64,000 bases of DNA from Liquidambar formosana (lineage: Eukaryota; Streptophyta; Magnoliopsida; Saxifragales; Altingiaceae), in NCBI GenBank assembly GCA_039720395.1, contig CM077822.1, positions 20,109,267-20,173,266 of the forward strand. The letters run 5' to 3'. The position numbers were made by a program, and so were the translations under genes. How positions within the stretch are numbered: position 1 is the first letter of the stretch; each line of letters begins with the position of its first letter. Positions 10,909 through 22,915 of this stretch are shown here, in pieces. Under the pieces are notes generated by a model that did not search any database, was not told the DNA's origin, and saw only the letters and a list, made by a program, of their open reading frames with translations.

Positions 10909-12560
10909 AAGCTGCTATCAGGTAGGCCAAGGTCTTCTTCTTCATGGATCTCCGCAACGACACCACATTCAAGGTACCAATTCAGGAGTGGCAAGGTAGC
11001 ATGGCTAATGGACGAACCCTGGAGTTCTTCAATGGTCGAGTCTTCCATGATGAGGATCATGTCTTGGAACATTTCAGTCATAGCCCCTGCATCAAGGTTC
11101 TCTGCCCAGTCCTCCTCTTTCAAGCTTCCATATAGATCTTGGATAGAGTGGTACCAACTTGTCAAACTTTGAGGATTCGGCCCTTCTGTGAAGTATCTAT
11201 CACCAAAACTTTTATCTGCCACGGCGGGGTCGGAACTTGGATAAAAAGTATATGGGATGTACTGCTTTATAGAAGGGTAATGGCGTGATGATTCATTCAG
11301 CTCTTTCTCAATGCATTGGACATAATCAAACCCAGATAGCGGTATCGCTACTGATTCAGGTTGTATCTCACATATAGGCACACCTGCGAGTTTCAATTCA
11401 TAGTCCCCTTGAAGTGTTACTATGGCTCCTTCATAAGGAAACTTCACCTTTTGATGGAGTGAAGATGGCACAGCCCCAGCAGGATGGATCCAAGGTCGGC
11501 CCAACAGCAAGTTGAAACATGACGGCACATCCAACACTTGGAATTCCACCCTAAATTCAGTGGGTCCCATGATAAGAGGCAAAGTAACTACCCCTATTAC
11601 TTCTCGGCGGGTGTTGTCATAAGCTCTTATGGTCTGCCCAGATGGCGTGAAATCAGTGGGTCCCAAACCCAAAACAGTGGCAGTTCGGAGAGGACATACA
11701 TTCAGTGCGGACCCATTGTCGATAAGAACGGTAGGAACCCTCTTCCCCATAGTGTCAACGGTCACATAGAGGGCTTGAGAATGGCTCGGCCCGCTTTTAG
11801 GTAGGTCCACATCGGTGAACACGATGGTTGAGTTCTTGGGAGTTGGATTCACCAAATGTACCAATCCCTCGGGGGATGTGTCAACAGGCACTTGTATCTG
11901 ATTCAACAGTTTCAACACGGTCTGTCTGTGCTTATGCGAGGCCATGAGCAAGCCCCAAATAGTAATGTTGGCATTGGTCTTCTTCAGCTGCCTAAGCACT
12001 TCATCCTCTTCTTCTTGCAAGCTAGGACGCCTCTGCCCTTCCAAATCTTCCAACGGATTTTCAGATTCTAGGTGGGGAGGCTTGAAATGGCGACCCCCTC
12101 TGGTTATATGGTCCAACTTATCATCGCTAGCCCATATGTCATGGACTTCCTCGGAGTCATTCATCAAGTCATCCCATTCTATCATGTCGATGCTCTCCAT
12201 CTCTGTCGGCAAGTCATCCCAACCTGAAGGGACTATCGGCTCATCTGATATCGGACTTGGGCTTGAGTACAGCACATAGTAATCATATTTCCCCGACGCT
12301 TCACCTAATAGGCCAACCTGAGGATCCCCTGCTTCATATCTTTCTTTCAGCTCTTGTTGGATAGATTTCTTTGGCAACAACAAAACCTTTTGGTCAATGA
12401 GGTCTTGGATGATCTTCTTTAGTATAGAACAAGCCTCGGTGTCATGGCCGGGTGCACGATGGTATTGGCAATATTGGTGAGGGGTTGATGGTCTTGGCTT
12501 TGGTGGAAGTGGCATGATAAGGCTGTTATTGAGGCAAATGGTGAAGAGACGGGTTAAGGT
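10905..12560 (-). pseudogene. Element A gag C-terminus and retropepsin
   Basis: An open segment of about 550 residues. The second zinc knuckle, YCQYHRAPGHDTEAC (C-x2-H-x4-H-x4-C), lies near its start. The retropepsin follows with VLIDNGSALNVCP (residues about 275-290) and the flap and C-terminal blocks GPTEFRVEFQVLD and NLLLGRPWIHPAGAV. Downstream of FDYVQCIEKEL it differs from B and C: the G-patch-like region is missing and about 60 unrelated residues stand in its place (roughly 11125-11305). A 1-bp loss in a G run near 12563 puts it out of frame with upstream gag. Confidence 0.88.
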
Positions 12561-13342
12561 CATGGGAGCGGAGTGTATTGTCTTATGGGATGGCGAGGGC
12601 GAGAGGATTCAACCCCAATGGCATTTATGGTGTTAGGTGGGGGTGTGTTGTTGTGTGATGGGAGAGGATTACGGGTGACATTCGGACGGGTTGGTAGTGA
12701 AATGACTTGCTTGTCAATGAGGTCTTGGACTTGGTGGCGAAGGCGAATACAGCGATTGGTGGCATGGCCTTTGGATTGGTGGTACTTGCAGTACTCATTC
12801 TCATTGTAGCTCTTGGGTAAGGGATTTGGTGGAGGTCTTGGGTCGAGTGGCTTCAATAGGTCACGACTTATGAGCTTTTCAAGGACTCTTTCGAGTGGCA
12901 TGAATAGGTCAGTGAATTGGCGAGGTGGGTTGACATCATTGAGAGAAAAGGGTTGGATTGGTTGAGTTATGGTGTTGACCTCGGCATTGTTCTTCCTAGT
13001 AAAGTTTGTCTTGCGACTCCTCACTTCCTCAGTCTTGATTGTCCCATCATTGATAGCATCTTCAACCTGCGTGCCAGCCCCAATGAGAGCTTTGAAATTT
13101 GGGAAATAGTGGGCAAATAGGTGCTTGTGATACACGGGCAGCAGGTTCTTAACCACTAACTGAATTTGGTCCTCCTCATTCGGCCTATCCGTCATTCTCG
13201 ACGCCTTTTGTCTCCACCTTGTAATGTAAGCGGAGAAAGTTTCATAAGCCCCTTGCTTGGTAGTTTCTAGGTCCCTTCGAGTAACGTCCACCTCTGTGTT
13301 ATACTTGTAGTGCTCTGAAAACTCAAGCATATGTCTTCCCAA
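12560..13342 (-). pseudogene. Element A gag, middle part with first zinc knuckle
   Basis: The segment carries the capsid-like retrotransposon gag region (TKQGAYETFSAYITRWRQKA, FPNFKALIGAGTQVEDAI) and the first knuckle, YCKYHQSKGHATNRC. Compared with B, a 1-bp loss near 13331 shifts the frame from the N-terminal part. Confidence 0.88.
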
Positions 13343-14022
13343 GTCCGGGTTCTATTCTCATCCAAGGATAAGAACCATTTTAAAGCAGAAGTGGCCAAGG
13401 TTTCATGGAACATTTGAGCTAAAAGCTTGTCAGTAGCCCCTCGAGGGTGCATAGCTTGCACGTACATCTTCAAATGAGTCTTAGGGCAACCCGTCCCATT
13501 GAACTTTTCTAACTCCGGCATCTTGAATTGTAGTGGAATACGAGCCGTTGGAAACAGGGATAGAGTCCGCACATCGACCATGTCATCAGCCCTGCGAATC
13601 CCTTTTATGGTTCTCTCCAAAGCTTCTACCTTGCTAGCTAACACGGAATCACTGCTAGTACCTTTCCCCTTGGCTTCCCCTTCTAGGTTGGTGACCTCAG
13701 GTTTCGAGCTACTTTCCCCCCTTGTCTTGGTGTTCTCATTGGATTGAGGTCCCTCTTCGGTGCCAGCCCCATGCGGTATACCCGAGGAATGGGCCTTAGA
13801 GCCATTTTGTTCAAGATCCGCCATCTTCTGTTGGTTCTCTTGAGCCATTTTCAATGCGGTATCGGATGTCTCGGCGGTATGGTCAAGCTTGGCCATGATG
13901 GCTTTCAGGCAAGCCTCAAGGTCAAAGTGCCCCTCATTAGTTCTTTCGTCGGCCATGTCTGTCTGATGGGTAGACTCAACACTCACTAGACGCCCTTGTG
14001 GATTGCGGATCCAAGCCAGCAC
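13332..14022 (-). pseudogene. Element A gag N-terminus
   Basis: The first ATG of the conserved frame starts MLAWIRNPQGRLVSVES. It continues through a charged linker to the conserved block IPLQFKMPELEKFNGTGCPK and the gag core LKWFLSLDENRTRTWEDIC. It then runs out of frame near 13331. A later start at MADERT (about 23 residues in) is also possible. Confidence 0.85.
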
Positions 14023-14801
14023 GTCTATGGATAGAAAAGTTTTAACCTTTAGCCTAAGGACTTGTCCTAAACCTCCATATTTTCCTTGATGAACTCGGTC
14101 TCTACACCATGTTCAATTAATTCATTCCTTTTATCCAATTACCTTTACAGGGGTCATGGATTAAGGGTATGTTTTAAAGAATAGGGCATAGAGTCCTTCA
14201 ATTAGGTTTAATTAATCCCCTAGGACTAGCACATCACAAACATAGCTTTACATCCTATTTCCTTAATTTATTCCTCCTAACCCATGGCCTTAACGAAGGC
14301 TAGGGTTTAAAGGTCTATATTAAGGGCATAAGATATAAAGCCTTACACCACAAACACAGCATAGCATCATTACAAACAATTGTGGGTGCATAAAGGTGAG
14401 ACCGTAGTGTCCTACAAGTCTGTCTATATGGACTAATGATAAGGGTAGGCTAGGGTCCTTCATTTGCTTGAGCAATCCTTATACCTAACCACATGTGGCA
14501 TCAGGAACGCCGCGTGGGTCCAGCAGTACGTGATTAACTCATTTAATATACCCAAGGGTACTAGGCAAGAGAGGTTGATAGCTTTCGCCCCAACACATGG
14601 AATCAGGAAAACCAAGGTTGAGACTAGGCCGATCGTTGGCAAGGATACATCGAGGGACATCGATCCTAACATGCAAGAGTTTGCGCACACAATGCAATAA
14701 ATGAAAGCACACAATCAAGCGGATGCAATGTGATTGATTTTAATTAAACATAAGAAATTAACCTAGCCCATTTAAACTTTATAGAGTCTAGCCCACAAAT
14801 C
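14023..14801. other. Leader of element A between primer site and gag
   Basis: Almost the same sequence occurs in B (39773-40564). No supported coding region is seen. Small complementary ORFs around 14460-14714 occur on both strands and look fortuitous. Confidence 0.6.
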
Positions 14802-14820
14802 CCCAGTGGAGTCGCCAAAC
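14802..14820 (-). other. Primer binding site of element A (tRNA-Arg-like)
   Basis: Directly inside the 5' LTR the minus strand reads TGGCGACTCCACTGGGGA. This is close to the complement of the 3' end of a plant tRNA-Arg, the primer reported for Ogre-type elements. The tRNA match is from memory. Confidence 0.65.
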
Positions 14821-15329
14821 TGTGAACCCCGGAAATTGGGCCCACAAGGGATTGAAAGAAAATGGGTTTGAAAAAGAAAAAGGAAAGGAGTCGCCACCTT
14901 ATTTTTTAAAGGAAACAAGGAAAACCCTAAAAATAGTTTGTTTTAGGAAAACAATTTGAATGACTCCATAAAAAAGGAAAGGCAAAAACCAATCTTTTGA
15001 AAACCAAAGAAATCGGGGATTCGGAGGCTAAGTTATGACATGGGAAGGTTCTAGGCAAAGCCTATAGGCACCCATGTCACCCTTTCGGTCTCTCAGTTCA
15101 TTTGGGCTAAATCAAGATCTTTCCATACAAAAATCAGCAAGTATATCATCACAAGAATTGCATGCATATCATATATTTCATTCATCCATCCATGCATAAT
15201 AAGCACATAAAAACAGAAAAAGAAAAAGAAGAAAAGAAAACAAAAATAAACCTAGGATGCTTGGATCCTAGAACGGACTTGAGCCTCACGAAGAGCGCCT
15301 ACGTACCATGCAACGAAATACATGGATCA

Positions 15330-17033
15330 TGTTAGGATTATGCCCTAGAGCCAATCATAGAGATGATTGTTTAGGGATTAGGAACAATCAATTGATTTCA
15401 TTTATATATGTCACATTTATTATTGATTTAATAAAAGGGCTTATTCTATTATGTTTATATGCATCATTTATATTTACATAATATGTCCATGGAGTTAGAG
15501 TTGAGAATATGAAATTACAAAGGGTTGTAATTTTGAGACTCTAAATATATCTCTGTACTAAACTCCTAAATCATTCCTAGTTGAAGGTTCACTATGATGG
15601 ACAGTAATGAACCATAGGACTAGCACTTGTTAGGTTGACTCTATAGGAGGATAGCTAGTCTCAAGCTATTTGTGTGGAGACACTACAACCAACAAGTGGG
15701 TGCCTATTATAAGAATAGGTACACTGAATGTGACCAAAGATATGAGATAAACTGAATGGAGTTTTAACCTGCTTGTCAATCAGTTTCTCATTGTTATAGT
15801 GGTACAAGTAATCCTTAGACCTGAGACACCATGGTTGTCTTATACATGTAGCTTTAGAAGTTTGATAACACTAAGTGCAGATCCTATTCAGGGGTCTGTA
15901 AGGGTGTTCATTGGCCCTTCTGCTATATGTGTGAAGGCATGTGAGTGATCAACAAGGAATCCATCACTCTCAGGAAAAAGGGAGTGAATGTCTCATACAG
16001 CATTCATTGAATATAACTCATTAAATCCATGGGCCCATGGTAGAATGAATATGGAAAGGAGTTTCCATAAGTTCATCATTGAGTTGATATTAATGAATGA
16101 GTATAAAGTAATTGAACTAGGGACTTGACAGACTTCCATGTCCTATTAGTTCAATTGGAGACATTGTGTTGATGGAAGGATGGAATTGTAACCTGTAAAC
16201 TATAACAGAAGGGTTCTTTGTAAATGACTATTCACCTCATTAAGGACCACACCATGAGCCATATGCTAGGTGTTACTCATGGTTAGTAGAAGCCCTAATT
16301 GATATAAATGAGTTATAATCAATTAGGGAATTGAAAGGAGTTTCAATTAGACCCTTAATGGAAAGTGTTCCATTGTGCACAACTTGTGCTGTTCCTACTA
16401 CTTGATGATGTGAACCCAATGGGTCACACACTGATCATGCTAAGAGAGCTTGATTGTCTATGAGAGAAAGGGTATAAGTGATTAAAGAAAAGTTCTTTGA
16501 GGGGCTAATTTGTATTTGATGCAAAATAGTGGGCTAATTGTGTAATTAAGAGTAATTACACAAATTAGATTAGGGTTTGGAGACCCCCCTTGGCCGGCCC
16601 TAGTTGGAGGCTATTTAAAGCCTCTTATGATGTGATGACATCATCACTTGATGCACTCTTGGAGGCTCCCAAGTGCTGGCCGAAAATTCCCTTGGAGGCT
16701 CTCTCTCTCTCTCCCTCTTCTCCACCTCTAGCAACCCTAAGGAAGAAGAAGGAAAGGACAACTTGCTCAAGCTAGGTGTGGATACTGTTGGAGGCAGTAC
16801 ACTTGGGCTGCTCATTCACCGCTGTCCGGAGACAAAGCTTGGAGGCAAAAAGGAGAAGACAAAGCTTGGAGCATAAAGGAGAAGACATTAATCAACTGTA
16901 AGTAATCCCAACTCTCTTGGTAGTTAGGGTTTATGTTTTTGTATTATGCATAATCGGATTCATGGGTTTGGGAATCGTAGCAAAATTTTAATTCCGCCCT
17001 TTGTAGTTTTCCTCCCTAGTTAGATTCCCAACA
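15330..17033 (+). mobile_element. Copia solo LTR in the 5' LTR of A
   Basis: The 1704-bp segment begins TGTTAGGATT and ends TTCCCAACA, and is flanked by GATCA (15325-15329 and 17034-17038). The empty site is seen in B near 26852. It is the same family as the LTRs at 44833 and 52863 but more diverged. A TATTTAA box at 16612-16618 sits where the other copies have TATATAAG. Confidence 0.93.
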
Positions 17034-18494
17034 GATCAAAGTCCACGTAGTTCGATTAGAACTAAGGTTAAATCCTAATACAAACCTATGGTAAAAACCC
17101 TAGGTTTCCTTATTTGATCAAAAGAGAATTGATAGAAAGTTTGATTTTAGGAAAGAAATCCACAAAATGGAAACCTTAATAAAAACCAGAATTTTGTTTA
17201 TGAAGGAAACCTCTAATTAAACCATAGGATCATATTAAAAATTAACCCTAAATAGGGAGAAGAGAAGGGATAAGGAAGAAAGGTGAATTGGGGCACCTTC
17301 ACACCCACTTACCTGAGCGCAATTACTCCAAACATTAGCTATTTCAGACATAAGCAGCCCTATTTGCCATAGGACAAATACCACACCTATTTGCACCCTT
17401 ACAAGTGCTCAAAACCATGCAAAAACACTAACATGCAAATCTGGACAGAATAGTATTATGACCTAAAATCATCCACTAAGCATGCCAATAGCAAAAACAG
17501 CGAACAATAATAAGTCCTAACATATTCCTAGAACCATATCATGCATAAAAACCCTAGAACATACTAATATGCATGCAAAACTATCATGTTTACTCCATAT
17601 GAAAAACATATACAGCAAACACGAAGAAAAACCAAATAAAAAAGTCTACTTTATCATGCTATATGAAAACAAACACGAAACAATGACTCTAAAACCCTAA
17701 ACTCACAAATATGCTTAAAAACATACTTTAATCATGCTAAAACCAAACTAAACAGAAATTAAATCATGCATATTAACTAACTAAAGCAATATAACATGAT
17801 GAAAATCCTAACTCTAACAGGCAATGACACTAATCCTAGCACAAGGACAAACAGGAGCACAAGAATCATAACTATGCATTAAAAACCTAAAGGACAGCCC
17901 TAAAGCATGCTAAACAGTAGATAAAAAATAGATATTCCATGTATATTAACTAGCTAGAGTGTTAATACATGATAAAAAAGTTACCTTTAACATGCAATAA
18001 GCCTAACCCATATGAAACCCTAGTTTAAGCTTGAATAGAGAAGGAGAATACCTTAGGAAGGGCCTTCCTTTGTGTTTGTAATTGTTCGTGGCTCCTCAGG
18101 TCTTTAGAGTGAATCAAACCAACACGAATCCTCCTCTTTGTCAAAGTGGTATCACAGCAAAGAGATCAAAACTCACTCAACTTTGAAAAGAAATAGAAAA
18201 CAAAAAGAGAACAAGAGAAAAGAAAAGTGATTTTCGTCACTTTGCAGCAGCAGCAACTTCAATTGCGTTTTTGGGTATGAAAACGTTGGATTTGGACAAA
18301 GCTTGTGAAATACAAAGTTGTATAGAATTGAATTATCTTTCTAAAAAGACCAATTTCATCAAATTCTGACTTCGGATGAAAAAGTTATGATTAAAATACG
18401 ACTGCTGGTTTTCAGAAAATCTGCTGCTGAATTATGACGAATTTCACTCCCTCCAAACCCTCTTCTCCTCTCTTGTTTAAAGACATTAAGAGAG

Positions 18495-18502
18495 TATTTA
18501 TA
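18495..18502 (-). promoter_or_regulatory. Candidate U3 TATA box, 5' LTR of A
   Basis: TATAAATA on the minus strand, equivalent to the box in the other family 1 LTRs. Confidence 0.6.
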
Positions 18503-19119
18503 GCTGAAATCTGGAGTTTCCCTTTCCTTCCTGGACTAGGTTTCCTTGGAGAATAATCAAAAGGTATTTTATAATGATAAAAGACTTCTAATCTGAATAG
18601 GAAAAGGAAATTGTCTTTTATAAAAATTGGGAGACTGACCGCTAACACGCATGCACATGTATTGTATGTGCGTACACACACTCATCATATACGTACACGT
18701 GTTAGTGTCATGATAAAAATGGCTAATTTAATAAAATAATTTTCTTTTCATTTTAACCAAAAATCTCATCCTGTGATTCGCACTAATTCTTCAAGGATAA
18801 TCCGTAAATAACCACACTAAACTCATCATCAGGGCCACGGGACTTAAGTACCTCATATGCATCCATATGAACTCCAATTGACAATTTGGAGATCATTCCA
18901 AGGTCAAATGAAAAGTTTGGGACTTAAAAGACGATTATGCCCCTCAAGTCACAAAAGCTCTTATTATCCCTCAAGATCAACTCCGAATTGAACCAAAATT
19001 CATATCCATTGTCCTTGTGACTCTAGAAAACTAATGCAAGTGACTAGACTCAAAAACAAAACAAAAACATGCATGGAATGATGAGCCCTAGTAAGGTGGT
19101 GCAAAAATGGGGTGTGACA

Positions 19120-20882
19120 GCCTTTTTACCGAGCATAGCCTGAGTGCTACCTTCAATAATCTCTACTCCCTTCTCCCAGCTCCAAGTACTAGTTCCCCCA
19201 TTAGCATCTTTAATCAACTTTGATAAGTCCCCTGCAACTGCCTCTTCAGTCAAGGCAAGTATGTACATGTCATGATCAGATAGTAGTAAGTTCCATGCTC
19301 CCTGTTCCAGATTGTCGGCCCAGTCCACTTCTGGTATCTTTATCTTGGTTGGTTCCTTCAAAACAAGCTCCATTCTTAACTCTTCTATGAAGAATACTTC
19401 CAGCCCAGGCAACCTCTTCCCGTTCCTTTTATCTATCCGGGGTTCAGGGAAACCACAACAGGGAAAGTTTTCTCCTTCTTTGACAAAATTCCCATTGAGC
19501 GTGTTCTTATTCTGTGGGAACCCTTCTTTTCCCTCGTAACCTAACCTTTGGTGATTCTTCTGTGCTCGAAAATCTGGGAATTCGGAGATTCCTTGGCTAT
19601 TTCTCCCCATGCCCATGCCTGGCATATACCCCATCTTTTTCATGATGTGCACCACCATGTGGCTTACTCCTTCTGTAAAGTCTGGGCAAACTTTTTGCTT
19701 CTCTATATCCTTCCTTTCCAGCACTTGTACCAGCTCAAATCCTCTCCATCCCAGGTCTTCTTCTCCTTCCTTGATTCCAAGAACCTGACCAGTTATCTCC
19801 CCATCTCCATGAATCACTAGAACACCTCCTTCCCATGGTAATTTGATTTTCTGATGTACCATGGATGGAACAGCTTCTAACGGATGGAGCCAAGTTCTCC
19901 CCAGAAGTAGATTATAGTTTGCTGGTATGTCCATTACATAAAATTCAACTGTTGACTCAGTAGGTCCAACCTTGCAAGTAGTTGTAAATGTTCCAAGCAC
20001 ACTTCTTGAGCTATTATCATACCCTCTTACCGTCATGGCAGATGGTGCGAGTTCTTCTTTGCAGATTCCCAGTCTGGTGGCTGTGCACAAAGGACACACA
20101 TTTAGTGTTGACCCATTATCTATCAGAACTACTGGGATTCTTAAATCCTTGCATTCCACGGTAACGTATAAAGGCTTTGCATGCTCTATACCTTCAGTTG
20201 GGAGATCTTCTTTCGCGAAAGCTAACACAGCTCTGCTGGTAGACCCAACTCCCATGATCGACAGTACCTGTTGTGGTGTCGTTTCTACAGATACCTCATG
20301 TCTTGCTAGTGCATCCAAGAGCGTTTGTCTGTGGTTTTTGGAAGCCACTAGCAAACCCCACAGGCTGATGTTTGCTTGTGTTCTTTTCAGTTGCTTTAAG
20401 ACCCTGTCTTCCTCTTCTTCTTTCCCCACATCTGCAATTTTCTGTCTTAGTTCTTCTATATCAACTTCTTGATTTACCTCTCTTCCTGGGTGGTCACCCT
20501 CCAAAAAGGGTGGTTTAAAATGTCTCCCTATGCGCGTGAGGTGCATAGTATCTTCACTTTCAGTCCCTTTTCTGATTTCTTCCCAAAACTTTATTCCCTG
20601 TGTCTCTTCTTCTTCATCGCTGTCATCCCATGGCACACATACAGCTATTATTAGTGCTGATGGGTCCCAATTCTTGCTTTCTTCCTCAATCACGTTGGCA
20701 TATGGTGGAGGTGCATTCTTATGATTGGGTATGGGGTTTTGATGTACATTGGGCTTTTTCTCTGGCCCAGGAGGTGGTAGCTTTCCTGAATCTATCATAT
20801 CCTGGATTTCATGCCCCAAGCGGGTGCAATTATCAATCTTATGCCCAATTCGTTGATGGAATTCACAAAACTCGTTCTGCCT
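19120..20882 (-). pseudogene. Element D gag C-terminus, retropepsin and G-patch-like region
   Basis: Downstream of a nonsense codon the frame stays open to the junction with A. It contains the end of the zinc knuckle, a linker, retropepsin with VVLIDNGSTLNVCPL and NYNLLLGRTWLHPLEAVPS, and a glycine-rich block (MPGMGMGRNSQGI ... RLGYEG) that looks like a G-patch. The same order in B and C supports this as the ancestral layout of these related families. Residues read past 19120 belong to the LTR of A. Confidence 0.85.
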
Positions 20883-22151
20883 CTAATTGGACGGGATGGG
20901 ACTCGGGAGTGCTCTTGGTTCCAGTGCTTGTAGGTACCCCCGTTTTGACAGGTTAGCAAAGGCTTTAGACAAGGGAACCCCTAGATCATGGAATACTCTC
21001 GGCTTCTTCTCAGTTAGCTGAATGGCACTGACTGCAGCTTGTGTAACCCCACTGGCTCTAACTCCACTATTTGGAACATTGCTGCTTGCTCCAAATACTC
21101 TTTTGGGCTTGCCTTCTATCTGTCCTTTATGGATTGCATCTTCTATTCTTGTCCCACACTGATACAATTGTTGAAAGTCCATAACAGATGAGGTCAGCAT
21201 TTTATCGAAGTAAACTGATGTTAGATTTTTCAGCACCATGTTGACCTGGTCTATCTCAACTGGTCTGTTGGTCAATTTTACCGCTTTTGCCCTCCATCTG
21301 CCGATAAACTCAGAGAAGGGTTCATCAGGCCTCTGCCTTGTCATCTCGAAATCTCGCAGCGTTACATCCAGCATAATATTGTAGTTGTATTTATTTGTGA
21401 ATTCTTGGGATAAAGCCTCCCAAGATCCAACCATCTTCTCTTCCAACCCATAATACCATTTTGATGCATCCCCTGATAATGACAAAGGGAAAGCGTGCAA
21501 GATCTGCTCTGAATTTAGTCCCTTCATTCGCGTAATGCTCATGTACTGGCAGAGGTGCTGCTTTGGATCGCCAGTCCCATCAAATTTCTCATAGTCTACC
21601 ATTTTGAATTTAGAAGGTAACTGGGCTTTAGCTGTGGACTCAGCATTGGGCATGGAGAACATATAGTCATCCATTCCTTGCGATTTGCACCATGCGGCCT
21701 TCATCTGGCCCATTTGCTCTCTCATTTCTTGATTCTCAGCCTCTAGTTTGTCCACCCGAGGGTCTTCTACTTTGCTCTTCCCTTTGGCGTTTTTCTTGAG
21801 GGTGTAGTCAGCATAGTCTTCATCATCCCATGCATTCTCATTTTCATCCGTCTTTCGGGCGCTACCTTTTTCTCCAGTTTTCTCTTCCTCACCTTCGGAA
21901 TACTTTTGCTCTTTCTCTTCTTTGGGCTTACTTTCCCCCGTCTCTAGGTTATCCATCCTTTGTACCAATGCAGCGACCATTTTTTTCACCTCAGCTTTTT
22001 CTTGTTGCATCAGAGCCATAAGATCGGCTAGGGTTGGTTCTGCCATCTGTTCTATTCTTCTCAATCGATTGGATGTAGGTGAACGAGTCCAAACACGACT
22101 TGAATGCTTAATTTTTACTGAAATTTGGCCAAAGCAAATGTTTAAGTTCAC
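20883..22151 (-). pseudogene. Element D gag
   Basis: 422 codons end at TAG (20883-20885), just before the zinc knuckle CEFHQRIGHKIDNC, which lies in the same frame. The stop is therefore a nonsense change, plausibly from CAG. The likely start is the second methionine, MAEPTLADLMALMQQ (22046). An acidic and lysine-rich coiled-coil-like stretch is followed by the gag core (KMVDYEKFDGTGDPKQHL, SGDASKWYYGLEEK, EFTNKYNYN). Only one knuckle is present, unlike the two in family 1. Confidence 0.87.
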
Positions 22152-22632
22152 ATCCTTTTACCAAGTGAGAAACTCATTCTAGTATGACTTTACCCAATTC
22201 CCTTTTTATCACACCTTGGGCCTCATCATGTTTACTAAATCTTTTGAGTGCCCCAAAGTTTGATAAATGTACAAAATTGGTCATTTCTTTAAGCATAAGC
22301 CCATTTACAATTCTCTCACCTCACCAGCATCTTTTGAGCCCAAGTCTAAATTTCTTCTTCTTTTTTTTTTTTTAAGCTTGGACCCAATTTACAAAGTTGC
22401 TCATCTCTCTCACATACTGGGCTTTAGGCTTAAAGAATAATCAACTTTGGGTTTTAATTTGTTTGGATTTGTTTGCTCATTGGATCTGGTTTAATCCTAA
22501 CATTTACTAGGCCCACATAATTTTGTTATCTTTTTCAAGTTAAGTCCAATGGCGTTTGGGTGACCAAACTTCCAGGCCTAGACCTCATGGATTGCTATCT
22601 CATCCAGCTACTCAAAAGCTCTTGGCCTCTGG
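22152..22632. other. Part of the D leader without genes
   Basis: AT-rich sequence between gag and the antisense ORF. A T-run lies near 22361-22373. Nothing else is recognised. Confidence 0.4.
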
Positions 22633-22669
22633 CCGACGCTAACGCTATGATTGACAGCCTAAGCGTCGG
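22633..22669. repeat. GC-rich inverted repeat upstream of the D antisense ORF
   Basis: Perfect 8-bp arms CCGACGCT (22633-22640) and AGCGTCGG (22662-22669) are separated by 21 nt. Related AGCGT(G)TCGG words recur near 22761, 24626 and 26093. Confidence 0.5.
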
Positions 22670-22915
22670 TTTGTCAAAAAAAACGGCAACGGCATGCTGA
22701 TAACCCAAGGCTCGAGGGATTAATTAATCCCCTACCTTCAATAGCGTATGGCTTTATGATAGCGTGTCGGCCCTCTCGACAACGCATTAACTCTCACCTC
22801 CCCTCCCTCTAACTCTTGAGCTTCTTCATAAACGGAGATTAAGCATTGGCAATCTCACAATTATTTGAAAACTCAAACCCCCACTTCATTTTTCTCAATT
22901 TTCACCTCAGACTCG

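Larger units (their letters stand above)
1..19119 (-). mobile_element. Tat/Ogre-like Ty3/gypsy element A (3' LTR cut by window edge)
   Basis: Two LTRs of one family flank an internal region that reads on the minus strand as leader, gag, protease, RT, RNase H, second RNase H and integrase, followed by an opposite-strand ORF and a hairpin array. Two RNase H domains before integrase are the hallmark of the plant Tat lineage. The element carries two later insertions: a solo copia LTR in its 5' LTR and a diverged gypsy solo LTR in its RT. Its coding region has at least three indel frameshifts and one nonsense change, so it cannot be autonomous. It interrupts element D; the left target duplication lies outside the window, so only the right flank (starting GCCTT) is visible. 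Confidence 0.93.
14821..19119 (-). repeat. 5' LTR of element A, split by a copia solo LTR
   Basis: The termini are TGTCACACC at 19119 and GGGTTCACA at 14821. Without the 1.7-kb insertion the LTR is about 2.6 kb, like the copies in B. The right end abuts element D coding sequence. Confidence 0.93.

Noticed and set aside
14460..14714. Overlapping ORFs on both strands in the A leader (and 40210-40480 in B)
   Set aside because: Both strands are open over the same short stretch and neither has a recognisable domain; probably chance.
16590..16876. Short ORFs in the copia solo LTR, and 47660-47911 in the copia interior
   Set aside because: LTR or decayed non-coding sequence; no conservation with the other LTR copies as protein.
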